The notes under the pieces were generated by a model. The model was given only the letters and a program-made list of their open reading frames with translations, was not told where the DNA came from and made no database searches. Shown here in pieces: positions 51,761 to 60,357 of a stretch of 64,000 nt of DNA (position 1 is its first letter; every line of letters starts with the position of its first letter). The position numbers and the translations under genes are program-made. Source of the stretch: Butyricicoccus sp. Marseille-Q5471 (GTDB lineage: Bacteria > Bacillota > Clostridia > Oscillospirales > Butyricicoccaceae); assembly GCF_951230135.1 (NCBI RefSeq), contig NZ_CATNVC010000011.1, forward strand, positions 1 through 64,000. Reading direction: 5' to 3'.

Positions 51761-53314
51761 ATGAGTATTTTAACAGTCAGCCACGTCAGCCACGGATTCG
51801 GCGGACGACAAATTTTACAGGACGCATCCTTTCGCCTGCTCAAGGGCGAGCACATCGGTCTGGTGGGCGCAAACGGCGAGGGAAAGACGACTTTTCTGGA
51901 CATCATCACCGGTAAGCGCGAGCCGGACGAAGGCTCTGTCAGCTGGTGCAATCATATCACCACAGGCTACCTCGATCAGTTCAGCACGTTGGAAAAAGGT
52001 CTGACCATTCGGGATGTACTGCGCTCTGCCTTTGCCCATATGTATGCACTGGAGCAGGAGCTGCTCGCATTGTACGACAAAATGGGCGAGAGCAGCGAGA
52101 CGGAGTTGGAACAGCTGATGGAAGACGTCGGCGAGATTCAGGAGATTTTGGAGCACAGCGGCTTTTATGTGCTTGATACCAAAATCGAGGAATACGCGGG
52201 CGGCCTCGGTCTGATGGAGGTCGGTCTGGAGCGGGACGTAACCGAGCTGTCCGGCGGCCAGCGTGCCAAGGTGCTGCTGACCAAGCTGCTGCTGGAAAAC
52301 CCCATGATCCTGATTTTGGACGAGCCTACCAACTTTTTAGATGAAAATCATATCGCATGGCTCAAGCGCTTTCTGCAAAACTACGAGAACGGCTTTATTC
52401 TGGTCTCCCACGACACGGAATTTATGAGCGATGTCGTCAACGTCATCTACCACATGGAAAATGCAACGCTAACCCGGTATTCGGGCAGCTATCAGCAGTT
52501 TATGGAGCTGTACGAGGTCAAAAAGCGGCAGATTGAGCAGGCTTATGAAAAGCAGCAGAAGGAAATCGCCCATCTTGAGGACTTTGTTGCCCGCAATAAG
52601 GCACGTGCTGCGACGGCGACGCTCGCCCGCAGCCGCCAAAAGCGGCTCGACAAAATGGAGGTCATCGAGATTGCCAAAGAGCGCATCAAGCCTGTTTTCT
52701 CGTTTACACCCGCCCGCACGCCCGGCCGCGAGGTCATTGTGGCGAAGAATTTGGTTCTGGGTTATGACGAGCCCTTGACCCGTCCGGTGGATGTGGTGGT
52801 CGAACGCAACCAGAAGATTGCCATTCGCGGCGTGAACGGTTTGGGCAAATCGACGCTGCTGAAAACCCTGCTCGGCCTGATTTCGCCGGTAGCGGGCACA
52901 GTGGAGCAGGATCAATTTGTCGAAGTCGGCTACTTTGAGCAGGAGGAGCGGGACAACGACCGCACAGCACTCGAAGAAATCTGGAGCGAATTTCCCGGCA
53001 TGAGCAACGGCGAGGTGCGTGCTGCACTGGCGCGGTGCGGCCTGACCAGCGAACACATCACCACGCAGATGCGCGTGCTCTCCGGCGGCGAAAACGCAAA
53101 GGTGCGCCTGTGCAAGCTGATGCTGCGGCCGATGAATTTACTGGTGCTCGACGAGCCCACCAATCATCTGGATGTGGACGCCAAGGACGTGCTGAAAGAG
53201 GCAATTCGCGCCTTTAAGGGAACGGTGCTGCTGGTGAGCCACGAACCTGAATTTTACAGCGACCTTGTAACCACAGTCTGGAATGTAGAGGACTGGACCA
53301 CCAAGCTGATTTAA
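51761..53314 (+). CDS. ABC-F family ribosome-associated ATPase
   Basis: ABC-F proteins bind the ribosomal E site and relieve stalling, with no membrane part. The 517 residues hold two ATPases: Walker A GANGEGKTT and GVNGLGKST, signatures ELSGGQRAK and VLSGGENAK, Walker B LILDEPTNFLD and LVLDEPTNHLD. The linker between them (about 230-300, rich in K, R and E) is the P-site tRNA interaction motif region. The class (housekeeping or antibiotic resistance) is not clear; no leader peptide is seen. Its stop codon is part of the repeat element at 53311. Confidence 0.93.
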   Translation: MSILTVSHVSHGFGGRQILQDASFRLLKGEHIGLVGANGEGKTTFLDIITGKREPDEGSVSWCNHITTGYLDQFSTLEKGLTIRDVLRSAFAHMYALEQELLALYDKMGESSETELEQLMEDVGEIQEILEHSGFYVLDTKIEEYAGGLGLMEVGLERDVTELSGGQRAKVLLTKLLLENPMILILDEPTNFLDENHIAWLKRFLQNYENGFILVSHDTEFMSDVVNVIYHMENATLTRYSGSYQQFMELYEVKKRQIEQAYEKQQKEIAHLEDFVARNKARAATATLARSRQKRLDKMEVIEIAKERIKPVFSFTPARTPGREVIVAKNLVLGYDEPLTRPVDVVVERNQKIAIRGVNGLGKSTLLKTLLGLISPVAGTVEQDQFVEVGYFEQEERDNDRTALEEIWSEFPGMSNGEVRAALARCGLTSEHITTQMRVLSGGENAKVRLCKLMLRPMNLLVLDEPTNHLDVDAKDVLKEAIRAFKGTVLLVSHEPEFYSDLVTTVWNVEDWTTKLI

Positions 53315-53490
53315 GGCACCACCGCACATTTCTAAGTGCGGGATTGCGCAGTCAGATTTTTTGCCAGATGTGTCAAAAAGCGCAGCAAATACTTTGTGTA
53401 TTTGCGAGCATTTTTGGCGCATATGACGGAAAAGATGCAAGCAAGCGTGCGCTTAAGGCGCTAGCCGCGAATTGTGCGGTGTTGCCTTAA
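53311..53490. repeat. 180-bp self-complementary MITE-like element
   Basis: The ends TTAAGGCACCACCGCACA (53311-53328) and TGTGCGGTGTTGCCTTAA (53473-53490) are inverted copies with one mismatch. The inside is also largely self-complementary, with a perfect central hairpin GCAAATAC-TTTGT-GTATTTGC (53385-53405) flanked by TGTGTCAAAAA/TTTTTGGCGCA pairing. The element's TTAA end supplies the stop codon of the ABC-F gene. No gene is encoded. It resembles a MITE or a long-hairpin repeat. Confidence 0.75.
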
Positions 53491-53497
53491 GGAAAAT

Positions 53498-53538
53498 AAA
53501 AAGAGCGTGTGATCTATCTATGGTCACACGCTCTTTTT
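53498..53538. terminator. Bidirectional terminator between the ABC-F and uxaA genes
   Basis: AAAAAGAGCGTGTGA (53498-53512) pairs with TCACACGCTCTTTTT (53524-53538) over 15 bp. Confidence 0.85.
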
Positions 53539-53575
53539 GATTCGCAGGGGTATATCGCACCATTATGCTGTTCGC

Positions 53576-55075
53576 TTAGAGAATCACGCCGTCACGGAAG
53601 ATAGAAATCTCCTTGTAGCCGTTCTCCTCGCTCCGAGTGCGGACGCGGCCGGAGGCCACATCGAGCAAACAGCGGAAAAATGCGTCCGACACCTCGTCCC
53701 ACGACGCGCCATCCAAAATCTGTCCGGCATTAAAGTCAATCCAGTGCGGCTTGCGGGCGGCCAGCTCGGAGTTGGACGACACCTTGATTGTTGGCACAGG
53801 TGCGCCGAACGGATTGCCGCGGCCGGTCGTAAAGCAGATAATCGTCGCCCCGGAGCAGGCCAGATTGGTGCACGAAACCTGATCGTTTCCCGATCCGGTC
53901 AGCAGATTCAGGCCGTTTTTCATTACCGGATCGCCGTAGCCGAGCACACCGACCACCGGCGCTGTGCCGCCCTTCTGCACACAGCCGAGCGACTTCTCCT
54001 CCAGCGTCGAAATGCCGCCCGCCTTGTTGCCGGGCGAGGGATTTTCATAAATCACCTGCCCGTGGCGAGTGAAATAGTCCTTATAATCGTTGATGAGCGA
54101 AACCGTTTGCCCGAAGGTTGACTCATCAACGCAGCGCGCCATCAGCAGCTGCTCCGCGCCGAACATCTCGGGCACCTCGGTCAGCACGCACGAGCCGCCG
54201 GTGCGCACCACGCGGTCGCACAGTCTGCCGCACAGCGGATTGGCCGTCACGCCCGAAAACGCGTCTGAGCCGCCGCACTTGAAGCCGACCACCAGCTTGG
54301 ATGCGGGCACGCTCTGCCGCGCCAGACCGCCGACCGCTTCGTTCAGCTCGTCGAGCAGTTCCATGCCCGCCGCATATTCGTCCTCGACCTGCTGTGTGAC
54401 GAGGAATTTCACGCGATTTTCGTCAACTTTGCCCAGATAAGGGCGAAAAACATCCAGATTGTTATTTTCGCAGCCGAGCGACAGCACGAGTACGCCGCCC
54501 GCGTTCGGATTCTGAATCAGTCCGGCGAGCAGCTTCATCGTCGTCGCCTGGTCGTCGCCAAGCTGCGAGCAGCCCATGTTATGGGGATAGGCGCGGACAT
54601 CGTCAAACCGGTTGCCGAACCGCGCCCGCGCTTCGTCCGCCAACCGCTCAGCCGTTCGGTTGACGCAGCCGACCGTCGGCACAATCCACAGCTCATTGCG
54701 CACACCCGCCCGTCCGTCCGGACGGAGATAACCCTCGAACGTCGCCTGCTCCGAAACACCGTCGAAGGCTGCAAGCGCTGCCTTGTCGGGTTGATAGCCA
54801 TAGTCAAGCTGCCCGTCAAGATTGGTTTTCAGGTTATGCGTGTGAATATGCGCACCGACATGGATGTCCTGCACGGCGCGGCCGATGGGACTGCCGTATT
54901 TCATCACATTTTCACCCGCCGCGATTTCGCGCAGCGCGACCTTATGGCCGAAGGGGATGTCATCCCGCAGGGTGACGGTCTGTCCGGCGACCTCATAGGT
55001 CTCTCCCCCGCACAAATCAGCGAGCGCGACCGCCGCGTCGTCGCCGTCATGCACCAGAATCAGGCCTTTTTTCAT
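53576..55075 (-). CDS. uxaA: Altronate dehydratase UxaA
   Basis: UxaA dehydrates D-altronate to 2-keto-3-deoxygluconate. The 499 residues have the N-terminal SAF domain (IPFGHKVALREIAAGENVMKYGSPIGRAVQDIHVGAHIHTHN) and the D-galactarate/altronate hydrolase domain (GYLRPDGRAGVRNELWIVPTVGCVNRTAERL; VVGFKCGGSDAFSGVTANP; CFTTGRGNPFG). It follows uxaB after 12 bases in one operon with AAGGAGG before its ATG. Confidence 0.93.
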   Translation of the reverse strand: MKKGLILVHDGDDAAVALADLCGGETYEVAGQTVTLRDDIPFGHKVALREIAAGENVMKYGSPIGRAVQDIHVGAHIHTHNLKTNLDGQLDYGYQPDKAALAAFDGVSEQATFEGYLRPDGRAGVRNELWIVPTVGCVNRTAERLADEARARFGNRFDDVRAYPHNMGCSQLGDDQATTMKLLAGLIQNPNAGGVLVLSLGCENNNLDVFRPYLGKVDENRVKFLVTQQVEDEYAAGMELLDELNEAVGGLARQSVPASKLVVGFKCGGSDAFSGVTANPLCGRLCDRVVRTGGSCVLTEVPEMFGAEQLLMARCVDESTFGQTVSLINDYKDYFTRHGQVIYENPSPGNKAGGISTLEEKSLGCVQKGGTAPVVGVLGYGDPVMKNGLNLLTGSGNDQVSCTNLACSGATIICFTTGRGNPFGAPVPTIKVSSNSELAARKPHWIDFNAGQILDGASWDEVSDAFFRCLLDVASGRVRTRSEENGYKEISIFRDGVIL

Positions 55076-55087
55076 TGAAGTGCCTCC

Positions 55088-56557
55088 TTAAACGAGCGCC
55101 GCGACCACGTCACGCATCGGCTTTTGCTCCATCGCGGTGAGATAGTCTGCGACCGCGTCCGCAAGACCTGCCACCTCAGTCAAATCCGCACCGCCCCAGA
55201 AGGATTTGTGCGATAGCACCGCATCCGCAACGCCCGCCGCGTCCTTGTCTGCCCACAGGTCGGCGAAGAATGCGAGCACCTCGGTATCGTCCTTAATCTG
55301 ATATGTCGTGCCGTCGACACGCTTTCCCATGTACGCGCCGTCCTGCATTTCACCCTGATAGAACTTGATGAACGCAGCAAGCGAGAAGGTCAGCGCCTGC
55401 GGCAGCTCGCCCTTTGCCTGCACATAGCCGATGAGGCTCGGCAAGCAGCGCGCGCACCACTTGGAGCACGAATTGAGCGAAATATCGAGCAGACGGTGCT
55501 TGATGTACGGATTGCGGAAGCGATCCTTCACGTCGGACGCGAACTGCATCAGCTCCTCCTTCGGCAGGTCAAGCGTCGGGATGACTTCCTCATAGAGCAC
55601 CTTGTCGAGGTACTTTTCAAAAACGTCGTCCTGCATCATATCCAGCACAATGTCGTGACCAGACAGGTAAGCCGCAAGCACAGACGAGGTATGTCCTCCG
55701 TTTAGAATGCGCACTTTACGCTTTTTGTAGGGCGTCACGTCATCCGTCCAGATGACATGTGCGTCGGTCATGTGGATGGGCAAAAGATCGGCCCACTCTT
55801 TTTTGCCCTCGATGACCCAGAGGTTGAAAACCTCGCTGGTCACAATCACATCATCCGAATAGCCGTTTTTCTGCTCGAAATACTCGATTTGATCACGCGG
55901 ATAGCCGGTGACGATGCGGTCAACCAGCGTCGAGCAGAAGTGGTTATCCTCGTCGACCCACCGGATGAACTCCTCGCCGAGCTTCCACTCCTCTGCGTAT
56001 TGCAGCACGATGCGCTTGAGATTTGCGCCGTTGTTGTCAATCAGCTCGACCGGCAGGAACAGCAATCCCTTGTCCGCCGCGCCGCCGAACGCGCGAAAGC
56101 GTTCATACAAAAAGGCGCACACCTTGGCCGGGTAGGACTGCGGCGGCGTGTCGGTCGCCTTATCGCCCGCATGATAGGAAATGCCCGCCTCGGTCGTGTT
56201 GGAAATGACAACCTGCAAATCAGCTGAGCGCGCCATGTCCAGCAGCGCTTCGTAATCCCCATAGGGATTGATGCAGCGGGACACCGAGGTAATCTGCTCA
56301 ATCTTTTCGACCGGCTTGCCATCCTCAATGCCGCGCATCGCAAGGGTGTAGAGTCCGTCCTGCGCGTTGATTTTCTCGCCCATACCCTGCGCAATCGGCT
56401 GGCACAGCACGATGCTGCCCTGATACAGTCCCTGATGATTGGCCTTGTCGATCATCCAATCGGCAAAAGCGCGCAGAAAATTGCCCTCACCGAACTGAAG
56501 CACCCGTTCGGGATAGCCCGCAGTGTCCTTTTTTACGACTTCGTTAATCTTTTGCAT
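55088..56557 (-). CDS. uxaB: Tagaturonate reductase/altronate oxidoreductase UxaB
   Basis: UxaB interconverts D-tagaturonate and D-altronate with NADH. The start ATG 56557 follows GGAGGGTGA; a longer open frame to 56737 is rejected because it crosses the promoter and the GntR operator. The 489 residues show ERVLQFGEGNFLRAFADWMID (N-terminal NAD site of the mannitol-dehydrogenase superfamily), NTTEAGISYH and KRKVRILNGGHTSSVLAAYLSGHDIVLDMM (catalytic region). It is the first gene of the operon with uxaA. Confidence 0.92.
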   Translation of the reverse strand: MQKINEVVKKDTAGYPERVLQFGEGNFLRAFADWMIDKANHQGLYQGSIVLCQPIAQGMGEKINAQDGLYTLAMRGIEDGKPVEKIEQITSVSRCINPYGDYEALLDMARSADLQVVISNTTEAGISYHAGDKATDTPPQSYPAKVCAFLYERFRAFGGAADKGLLFLPVELIDNNGANLKRIVLQYAEEWKLGEEFIRWVDEDNHFCSTLVDRIVTGYPRDQIEYFEQKNGYSDDVIVTSEVFNLWVIEGKKEWADLLPIHMTDAHVIWTDDVTPYKKRKVRILNGGHTSSVLAAYLSGHDIVLDMMQDDVFEKYLDKVLYEEVIPTLDLPKEELMQFASDVKDRFRNPYIKHRLLDISLNSCSKWCARCLPSLIGYVQAKGELPQALTFSLAAFIKFYQGEMQDGAYMGKRVDGTTYQIKDDTEVLAFFADLWADKDAAGVADAVLSHKSFWGGADLTEVAGLADAVADYLTAMEQKPMRDVVAALV

Positions 56558-56576
56558 CACACTATTCACCCTCCAA

Positions 56577-56591
56577 TAAAAACGCTTTCTA
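56577..56591 (-). promoter_or_regulatory. Possible CcpA cre site in the uxaB leader
   Basis: On the minus strand TAGAAAGCGTTTTTA matches the cre consensus around the central AAAGCGTTTT with two mismatches at the ends. It lies between the -10 box and the uxaB start, where carbon-catabolite repression acts. Confidence 0.4.
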
Positions 56592-56629
56592 TCGTTTTGC
56601 CTGCTCTTAGTATATATCATGCATTCTCT

Positions 56630-56641
56630 GTTGTATACAAC
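56630..56641 (-). promoter_or_regulatory. GntR operator at the uxaB promoter
   Basis: GTTGTATACAAC is a perfect 12-bp palindrome. Its TTGTAT half also forms the -35 box of a promoter with -10 TATATA. The same GTATAC core recurs at the GntR and alcohol-dehydrogenase promoters. Confidence 0.6.
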
Positions 56642-56734
56642 ATATTTTGAGAGACTCCATTTTTCTGCGTTTTCCATGAAGGTTGGGCGCTTCGCTTGTG
56701 CAGATTTTCCAAGGCATTCATCGGTTTCCCACAG

Positions 56735-56767
56735 CAAAAAAACCGCCCCTTCCGGGCGGTTTTTTCT
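56735..56767. terminator. Terminator of the GntR regulator gene
   Basis: AAAAAAACCGCCC and GGGCGGTTTTTT pair around a CTTCC loop. A/T runs flank both sides. Confidence 0.8.
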
Positions 56768-56770
56768 TAC

Positions 56771-57421
56771 TTATATGCGTTCTGCGGTGTTTAGCAGCAG
56801 GTCAAATGTAGAATTTTTTGATGCAATCAAATGCGCGCGCATGGCTTCAGCAGCACTCTCCCAGTCCTTGCGCAGACAGGCCTTGACGATTCCCATGTGT
56901 TCCTCCATGGTGGCGTTCAGCCGTGCCCCGCTGACCTGTCCGGTCATGACCCGGAAACGGCGGTTGTGGGTGAGAATCTGCTCATACGTGCCGCGCAGAA
57001 AGCGGTTGGGCATGGCCGACACGATGGCGTTATGAAATTCATCGTCAATGGCAAAAAAGTCAAGATTTGAATAGGCCTCGTGCGGAATGGAGAGTTCATT
57101 ATAAAAGCGCATTAGCGTCTCATCCGGTATGGTTGCGCCATAATTTCGAATCGTATAGGGTTCTAAAAGCAACCGAACCTCAAAAATCATATTGATATCA
57201 GCGATGGAAAGACCGGACACCATAATGCCCTTTTTCGGGATGATGGTGATGAGTCCCTCCTGCTCAAGACGGCTGAGCGCATCCCGAATCGGCGTACGGC
57301 TTGCGCCGATGTCCTCCCGCAGCACTTCTTCATTGAGCAGCGTTCCCGGCGCAAACTCGCAGGAGATAATCTTCTCCTTAATCATATTATATGCCTGCAG
57401 TTTTAAGCTTTCCTTTTTCAT
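56771..57421 (-). CDS. GntR-family regulator (FadR/FCD subfamily)
   Basis: The 216 residues have a winged helix (AYNMIKEKIISCEFAPGTLLNEEVLREDIGASRTPIRDALSRLEQEGLI) and an all-helical FCD ligand domain with metal-type His residues (FAIDDEFHNAIV, HNRRFRV, MEEHMGIVKACL). FCD regulators often sense sugar acids. It lies between uxaBA and the divergent dehydrogenase/TRAP genes, and GTATAC palindromes occur at all three promoters, including its own. I infer repression released by a sugar-acid intermediate. Confidence 0.92.
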   Translation of the reverse strand: MKKESLKLQAYNMIKEKIISCEFAPGTLLNEEVLREDIGASRTPIRDALSRLEQEGLITIIPKKGIMVSGLSIADINMIFEVRLLLEPYTIRNYGATIPDETLMRFYNELSIPHEAYSNLDFFAIDDEFHNAIVSAMPNRFLRGTYEQILTHNRRFRVMTGQVSGARLNATMEEHMGIVKACLRKDWESAAEAMRAHLIASKNSTFDLLLNTAERI

Positions 57422-57433
57422 GGCACGCCTCCG

Positions 57434-57462
57434 GTATACATGTTTTGATACAGTAAGTATAC
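57434..57462. promoter_or_regulatory. GntR operators at its own promoter
   Basis: GTATAC cores occur at 57434-57439 and 57457-57462, overlapping and following the likely -10 of the gntR gene. This suggests autoregulation. Confidence 0.5.
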
Positions 57463-57585
57463 TATACGTGCTTGTTTTTGTATAGCACGAAAGTATAAAA
57501 AGACCGTCCTCTGTGGAATTTGTATAACTTTAGCGAATTACATTGTGCGCATTTTACAAAATTCCAGAAAACGGACACGAATTGG

Positions 57586-57614
57586 TTGACAACATTACCA
57601 TGCCATAGTATCTT
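57586..57614 (+). promoter_or_regulatory. Promoter of the dehydrogenase-TRAP operon
   Basis: TTGACA (57586-57591), a 17-base spacer and TATCTT (57609-57614) are seen. Two GTATAC operators follow directly. Confidence 0.7.
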
Positions 57615-57617
57615 TGA

Positions 57618-57640
57618 TGTATACAACAGGGTATACAAAC
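57618..57640 (+). promoter_or_regulatory. GntR operators at the dehydrogenase-TRAP promoter
   Basis: TGTATACAAC (57618-57627) and GTATACAAAC (57631-57640) place two GTATAC cores 12 bases apart just downstream of the -10 box. They overlap the transcription start, as expected for a repressor. Confidence 0.6.
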
Positions 57641-57658
57641 AACAGAGGGAGGACAAAT

Positions 57659-58687
57659 ATGAAGGCAATCTTCATCCAGGCTCCGGGCGAGGTCACCGTC
57701 AGCGAAATCGAAAAGCCGACCGCCCGAGAAGGCGAAGCGCTGCTTCGGCTGCTGTACGGCGGCATCTGCGGCAGCGACCTCGGCTCTTACCGCGGCGCGA
57801 ACGCATATGTTTCCTATCCGCGCATCCCGGGTCATGAATTTTCCGCAGAAATTGTTGAGATTGGCGAGAACGACAAGGGGCTGCGCCCCGGTATGATTGT
57901 CACCTGCAACCCGTATTTCAACTGCGGCCACTGCTATTCCTGCGAGCGCGGACTGGTCAATGCCTGCACCGACAACCAGACGATGGGCGTGCAGCGCGAA
58001 GGGGCGTTCGCGGAGTACATCACCATGCCGATCGAGCGCATTTATGATGGCAAGGGTTTGCCGCCCAAGACGCTCGCGCTGATCGAGCCGTTCTGCATCA
58101 GCTACCACGGCGTGTCCCGCGCAAACGTGCAGCCGGGCGAAAAGGTTCTGGTGGTTGGCGCAGGCACAATCGGCGTACTGGCGGCGGTTGCAGCCAAGGC
58201 CAAGGGCGCGGAGGTCACCATTTGCGACGTGGCACCCGAAAAGCTGGACTACGCCTACAAAACCTTCGGACTCGACCACAAACTGCTGAACGTCTCACCC
58301 GAAGCCTTTGAACAGGGCGTCGCCGACCTGAGCGGCGGCAATGGCTTTGACGTGACAATTGAAGCGGTCGGCATGCCGCAGACCTTCCAAAACTGCATCG
58401 ACGCTGCGTGTTTTGGCGGTCGGGTGGTGCTCATCGGCGTTTCCAAGCGCAATATCGATGACTTCTTTTTCACCATCATCCAAAAGAAGGAGCTCAACAT
58501 TTACGGCTCGCGCAACGCAATGAAGAAAGATTTTCTGGAGCTGATTAACCTCGTGCGAGAGGGCAAGGTCGATTTGGAGAAAATCGTCACCAACGAATAC
58601 AAATGGACGGACGCACCTGAAGCCTTTGCTAATTTCGCGGCGGGCGCGGGGCGCATGCTCAAGGTTGTATTGGACTTCACCGTGTAA
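57659..58687 (+). CDS. Zinc-dependent sugar-acid dehydrogenase, L-galactonate/L-gulonate-type
   Basis: The 342 residues are a medium-chain zinc dehydrogenase. Catalytic zinc ligands are Cys37, His59 and Glu60 (GICGSD; GHEF), the structural zinc uses Cys89, Cys92, Cys95 and Cys103, and VVGAGTIGVLAA is the NAD loop. The overall pattern resembles RspB/LgoD (YjjN), which oxidises L-galactonate to tagaturonate or gulonate to fructuronate. Tagaturonate would feed the UxaB and UxaA enzymes encoded next door. The exact substrate is inferred from context. Confidence 0.88.
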   Translation: MKAIFIQAPGEVTVSEIEKPTAREGEALLRLLYGGICGSDLGSYRGANAYVSYPRIPGHEFSAEIVEIGENDKGLRPGMIVTCNPYFNCGHCYSCERGLVNACTDNQTMGVQREGAFAEYITMPIERIYDGKGLPPKTLALIEPFCISYHGVSRANVQPGEKVLVVGAGTIGVLAAVAAKAKGAEVTICDVAPEKLDYAYKTFGLDHKLLNVSPEAFEQGVADLSGGNGFDVTIEAVGMPQTFQNCIDAACFGGRVVLIGVSKRNIDDFFFTIIQKKELNIYGSRNAMKKDFLELINLVREGKVDLEKIVTNEYKWTDAPEAFANFAAGAGRMLKVVLDFTV

Positions 58688-58738
58688 CGCGGTGTATCCT
58701 TAAAGTAAGACGAAGGGACACATCTGAAAGGGGATTTT

Positions 58739-59803
58739 ATGATGAAACTGAAAAAGATTTTTGCGGTTATGACAGCGGGCGCGATTCTGAGCACAATGCT
58801 CGCAGGCTGTGGCGGCGGAGCAAGCGCGGACGCGGGCACGGACAATGCGGGCAGCACAGCGCCGTCCTCCGACCAAAAGGTCACACTACAGATCGGTTTT
58901 GAGAACTCCATCTCCGAACCGATTGGTCAGGGACTGGAAAAATGGGCCGAGCTGGTCGAGGAAAAGTCGGGTGGCACAATGGAAATCGTGCTTTATCCGG
59001 ACTCTCAGCTGGGCAGCAAGTCCGAGCTGATTGACTCCATGCTGCTGGGCGAAAATGTTTCAACGCTGGCCGACGGCGCGTTTTATGCAGACTACGGCGT
59101 GCCGGATTTCGGCATCGTCTTTGCGCCCTTCCTGTTTGACAACTGGGATCAGTGCTGGACGCTGATCGAGTCCGACTGGTACAAGGAGCAGGAAGCGAAG
59201 CTAGAGGAAAAGGGTCTTAAGCTGCTCGCCTCCAACTGGGCTTATGGGGCGCGCCACACGCTGACAGTCAAGCCTGTCAACACAGTGGACGATCTGTCAG
59301 GCATGAAGATCCGCGTGCCCAATAACGAGATTCAGTCGCTCGGCTTTGATGTGCTGGGCGCAGCCTCCACTGGCATGGACCTGGGCGATGTGTACACCGC
59401 CCTGCAGAGCAAAACCATTGACGGCGCGGAAAACCCGCTCGCTACGCTCTACGGACGCAAGCTGCACGAGGTTGCCCCTAACCTGATTCTGGACGGACAT
59501 GTGCTCAACTTCACCACCTGGGTCTGCTCGGCGGACTGGTTCAACAGCCTGACCGAGGAGCAGCAGAGCATCCTGATGGAAACCGGCAAGGAGGCTGGCG
59601 TTTACAATAACGAAGTGCAGGCCGCATCCGAGCAGGAATATCTGCAGAAGATGAAGGACGAAGGCGTTACCGTCGTCGAGCCAACCGAAGAGGTGCTGCA
59701 GGGCTTCCGCGACAAGGCGCAGACCTTCTACGACATGGGCGATCGGTTCGGCTGGTCGAACGGCCTGTATGACACGGTGCGAGCAGCAATGGGCGCTGAG
59801 TAA
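58739..59803 (+). CDS. dctP: TRAP transporter substrate-binding lipoprotein DctP
   Basis: The 354 residues start with a lipoprotein signal (MTAGAILSTMLAGCGG) and have the DctP fold (TLQIGFENSISEPIGQGLEKWAELVEEKSGGTMEIVLYPDSQLGSKSELIDSML). The organic-acid-binding Arg lies in LSGMKIRVPNNEIQ. It feeds an acid substrate, likely an aldonate or uronate, to the DctQM membrane pair encoded next. AAGGGG precedes the ATGATG start. Confidence 0.92.
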   Translation: MMKLKKIFAVMTAGAILSTMLAGCGGGASADAGTDNAGSTAPSSDQKVTLQIGFENSISEPIGQGLEKWAELVEEKSGGTMEIVLYPDSQLGSKSELIDSMLLGENVSTLADGAFYADYGVPDFGIVFAPFLFDNWDQCWTLIESDWYKEQEAKLEEKGLKLLASNWAYGARHTLTVKPVNTVDDLSGMKIRVPNNEIQSLGFDVLGAASTGMDLGDVYTALQSKTIDGAENPLATLYGRKLHEVAPNLILDGHVLNFTTWVCSADWFNSLTEEQQSILMETGKEAGVYNNEVQAASEQEYLQKMKDEGVTVVEPTEEVLQGFRDKAQTFYDMGDRFGWSNGLYDTVRAAMGAE

Positions 59804-59853
59804 GGCAAAACGTCGAAAACCTAATTTATTATCAAATAATTGAGGGAGCATTT

Positions 59854-60357
59854 ATGAAACAAGAGAAAAAACTGTCCTCCTTCCTTGGCAATCTGGACGT
59901 CTGGGTGGCTTCGGCCGTACTGGCGCTCCTGATTCTGCTGACCTTTGCCGGCGTGATCTGGCGCCGTGTGTTCGGCGCACCCTTCACCTGGCTGGAGGAG
60001 GTTCAGCTTGCCTGTATGGTATGGATTGTATTTGCAGCCGGCGGCGCCGCGTTCCGTTATGGCAACCACGTTTCCATTGAAATGGTCGTCGATCTGCTGC
60101 CCCAAAAGGCGCAGAAGGTTTGCGAGGTGTTTATCTCCGTGGTAGTGGTGGGTGTTATTGCATATTTATTCTACCAGAGCTTCGGCTTCATCGGCATCTT
60201 TGCAAAAAGCGGCCGCACCACGCCCATGCTGCACATTCCCTATATGCTGATTTACGGCATTGCGCCGGTATCTTATGTGCTGATGATTGTCAGCTGGTTC
60301 TATTCGCTCGTCAGGGGCATCAAATCGGAAGCAAAGGAGGCGGTTGAGGGTGAATAG
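59854..60357 (+). CDS. dctQ: TRAP transporter small permease DctQ
   Basis: The 167 residues have four membrane helices and the DctQ motif AGVIWRRVFGAPFTWLEEVQLACMVWIVFAAGGAAFRYGNHVSIEMVVDLLP. It pairs with DctM. Its last codons overlap the GTG start of dctM by 8 bases. Confidence 0.92.
   Translation: MKQEKKLSSFLGNLDVWVASAVLALLILLTFAGVIWRRVFGAPFTWLEEVQLACMVWIVFAAGGAAFRYGNHVSIEMVVDLLPQKAQKVCEVFISVVVVGVIAYLFYQSFGFIGIFAKSGRTTPMLHIPYMLIYGIAPVSYVLMIVSWFYSLVRGIKSEAKEAVEGE

Noticed and set aside
56558-56737. N-terminal extension of UxaB by 60 residues
   Set aside because: It runs through the GTTGTATACAAC operator and promoter. The family N-terminus matches the ATG at 56557.
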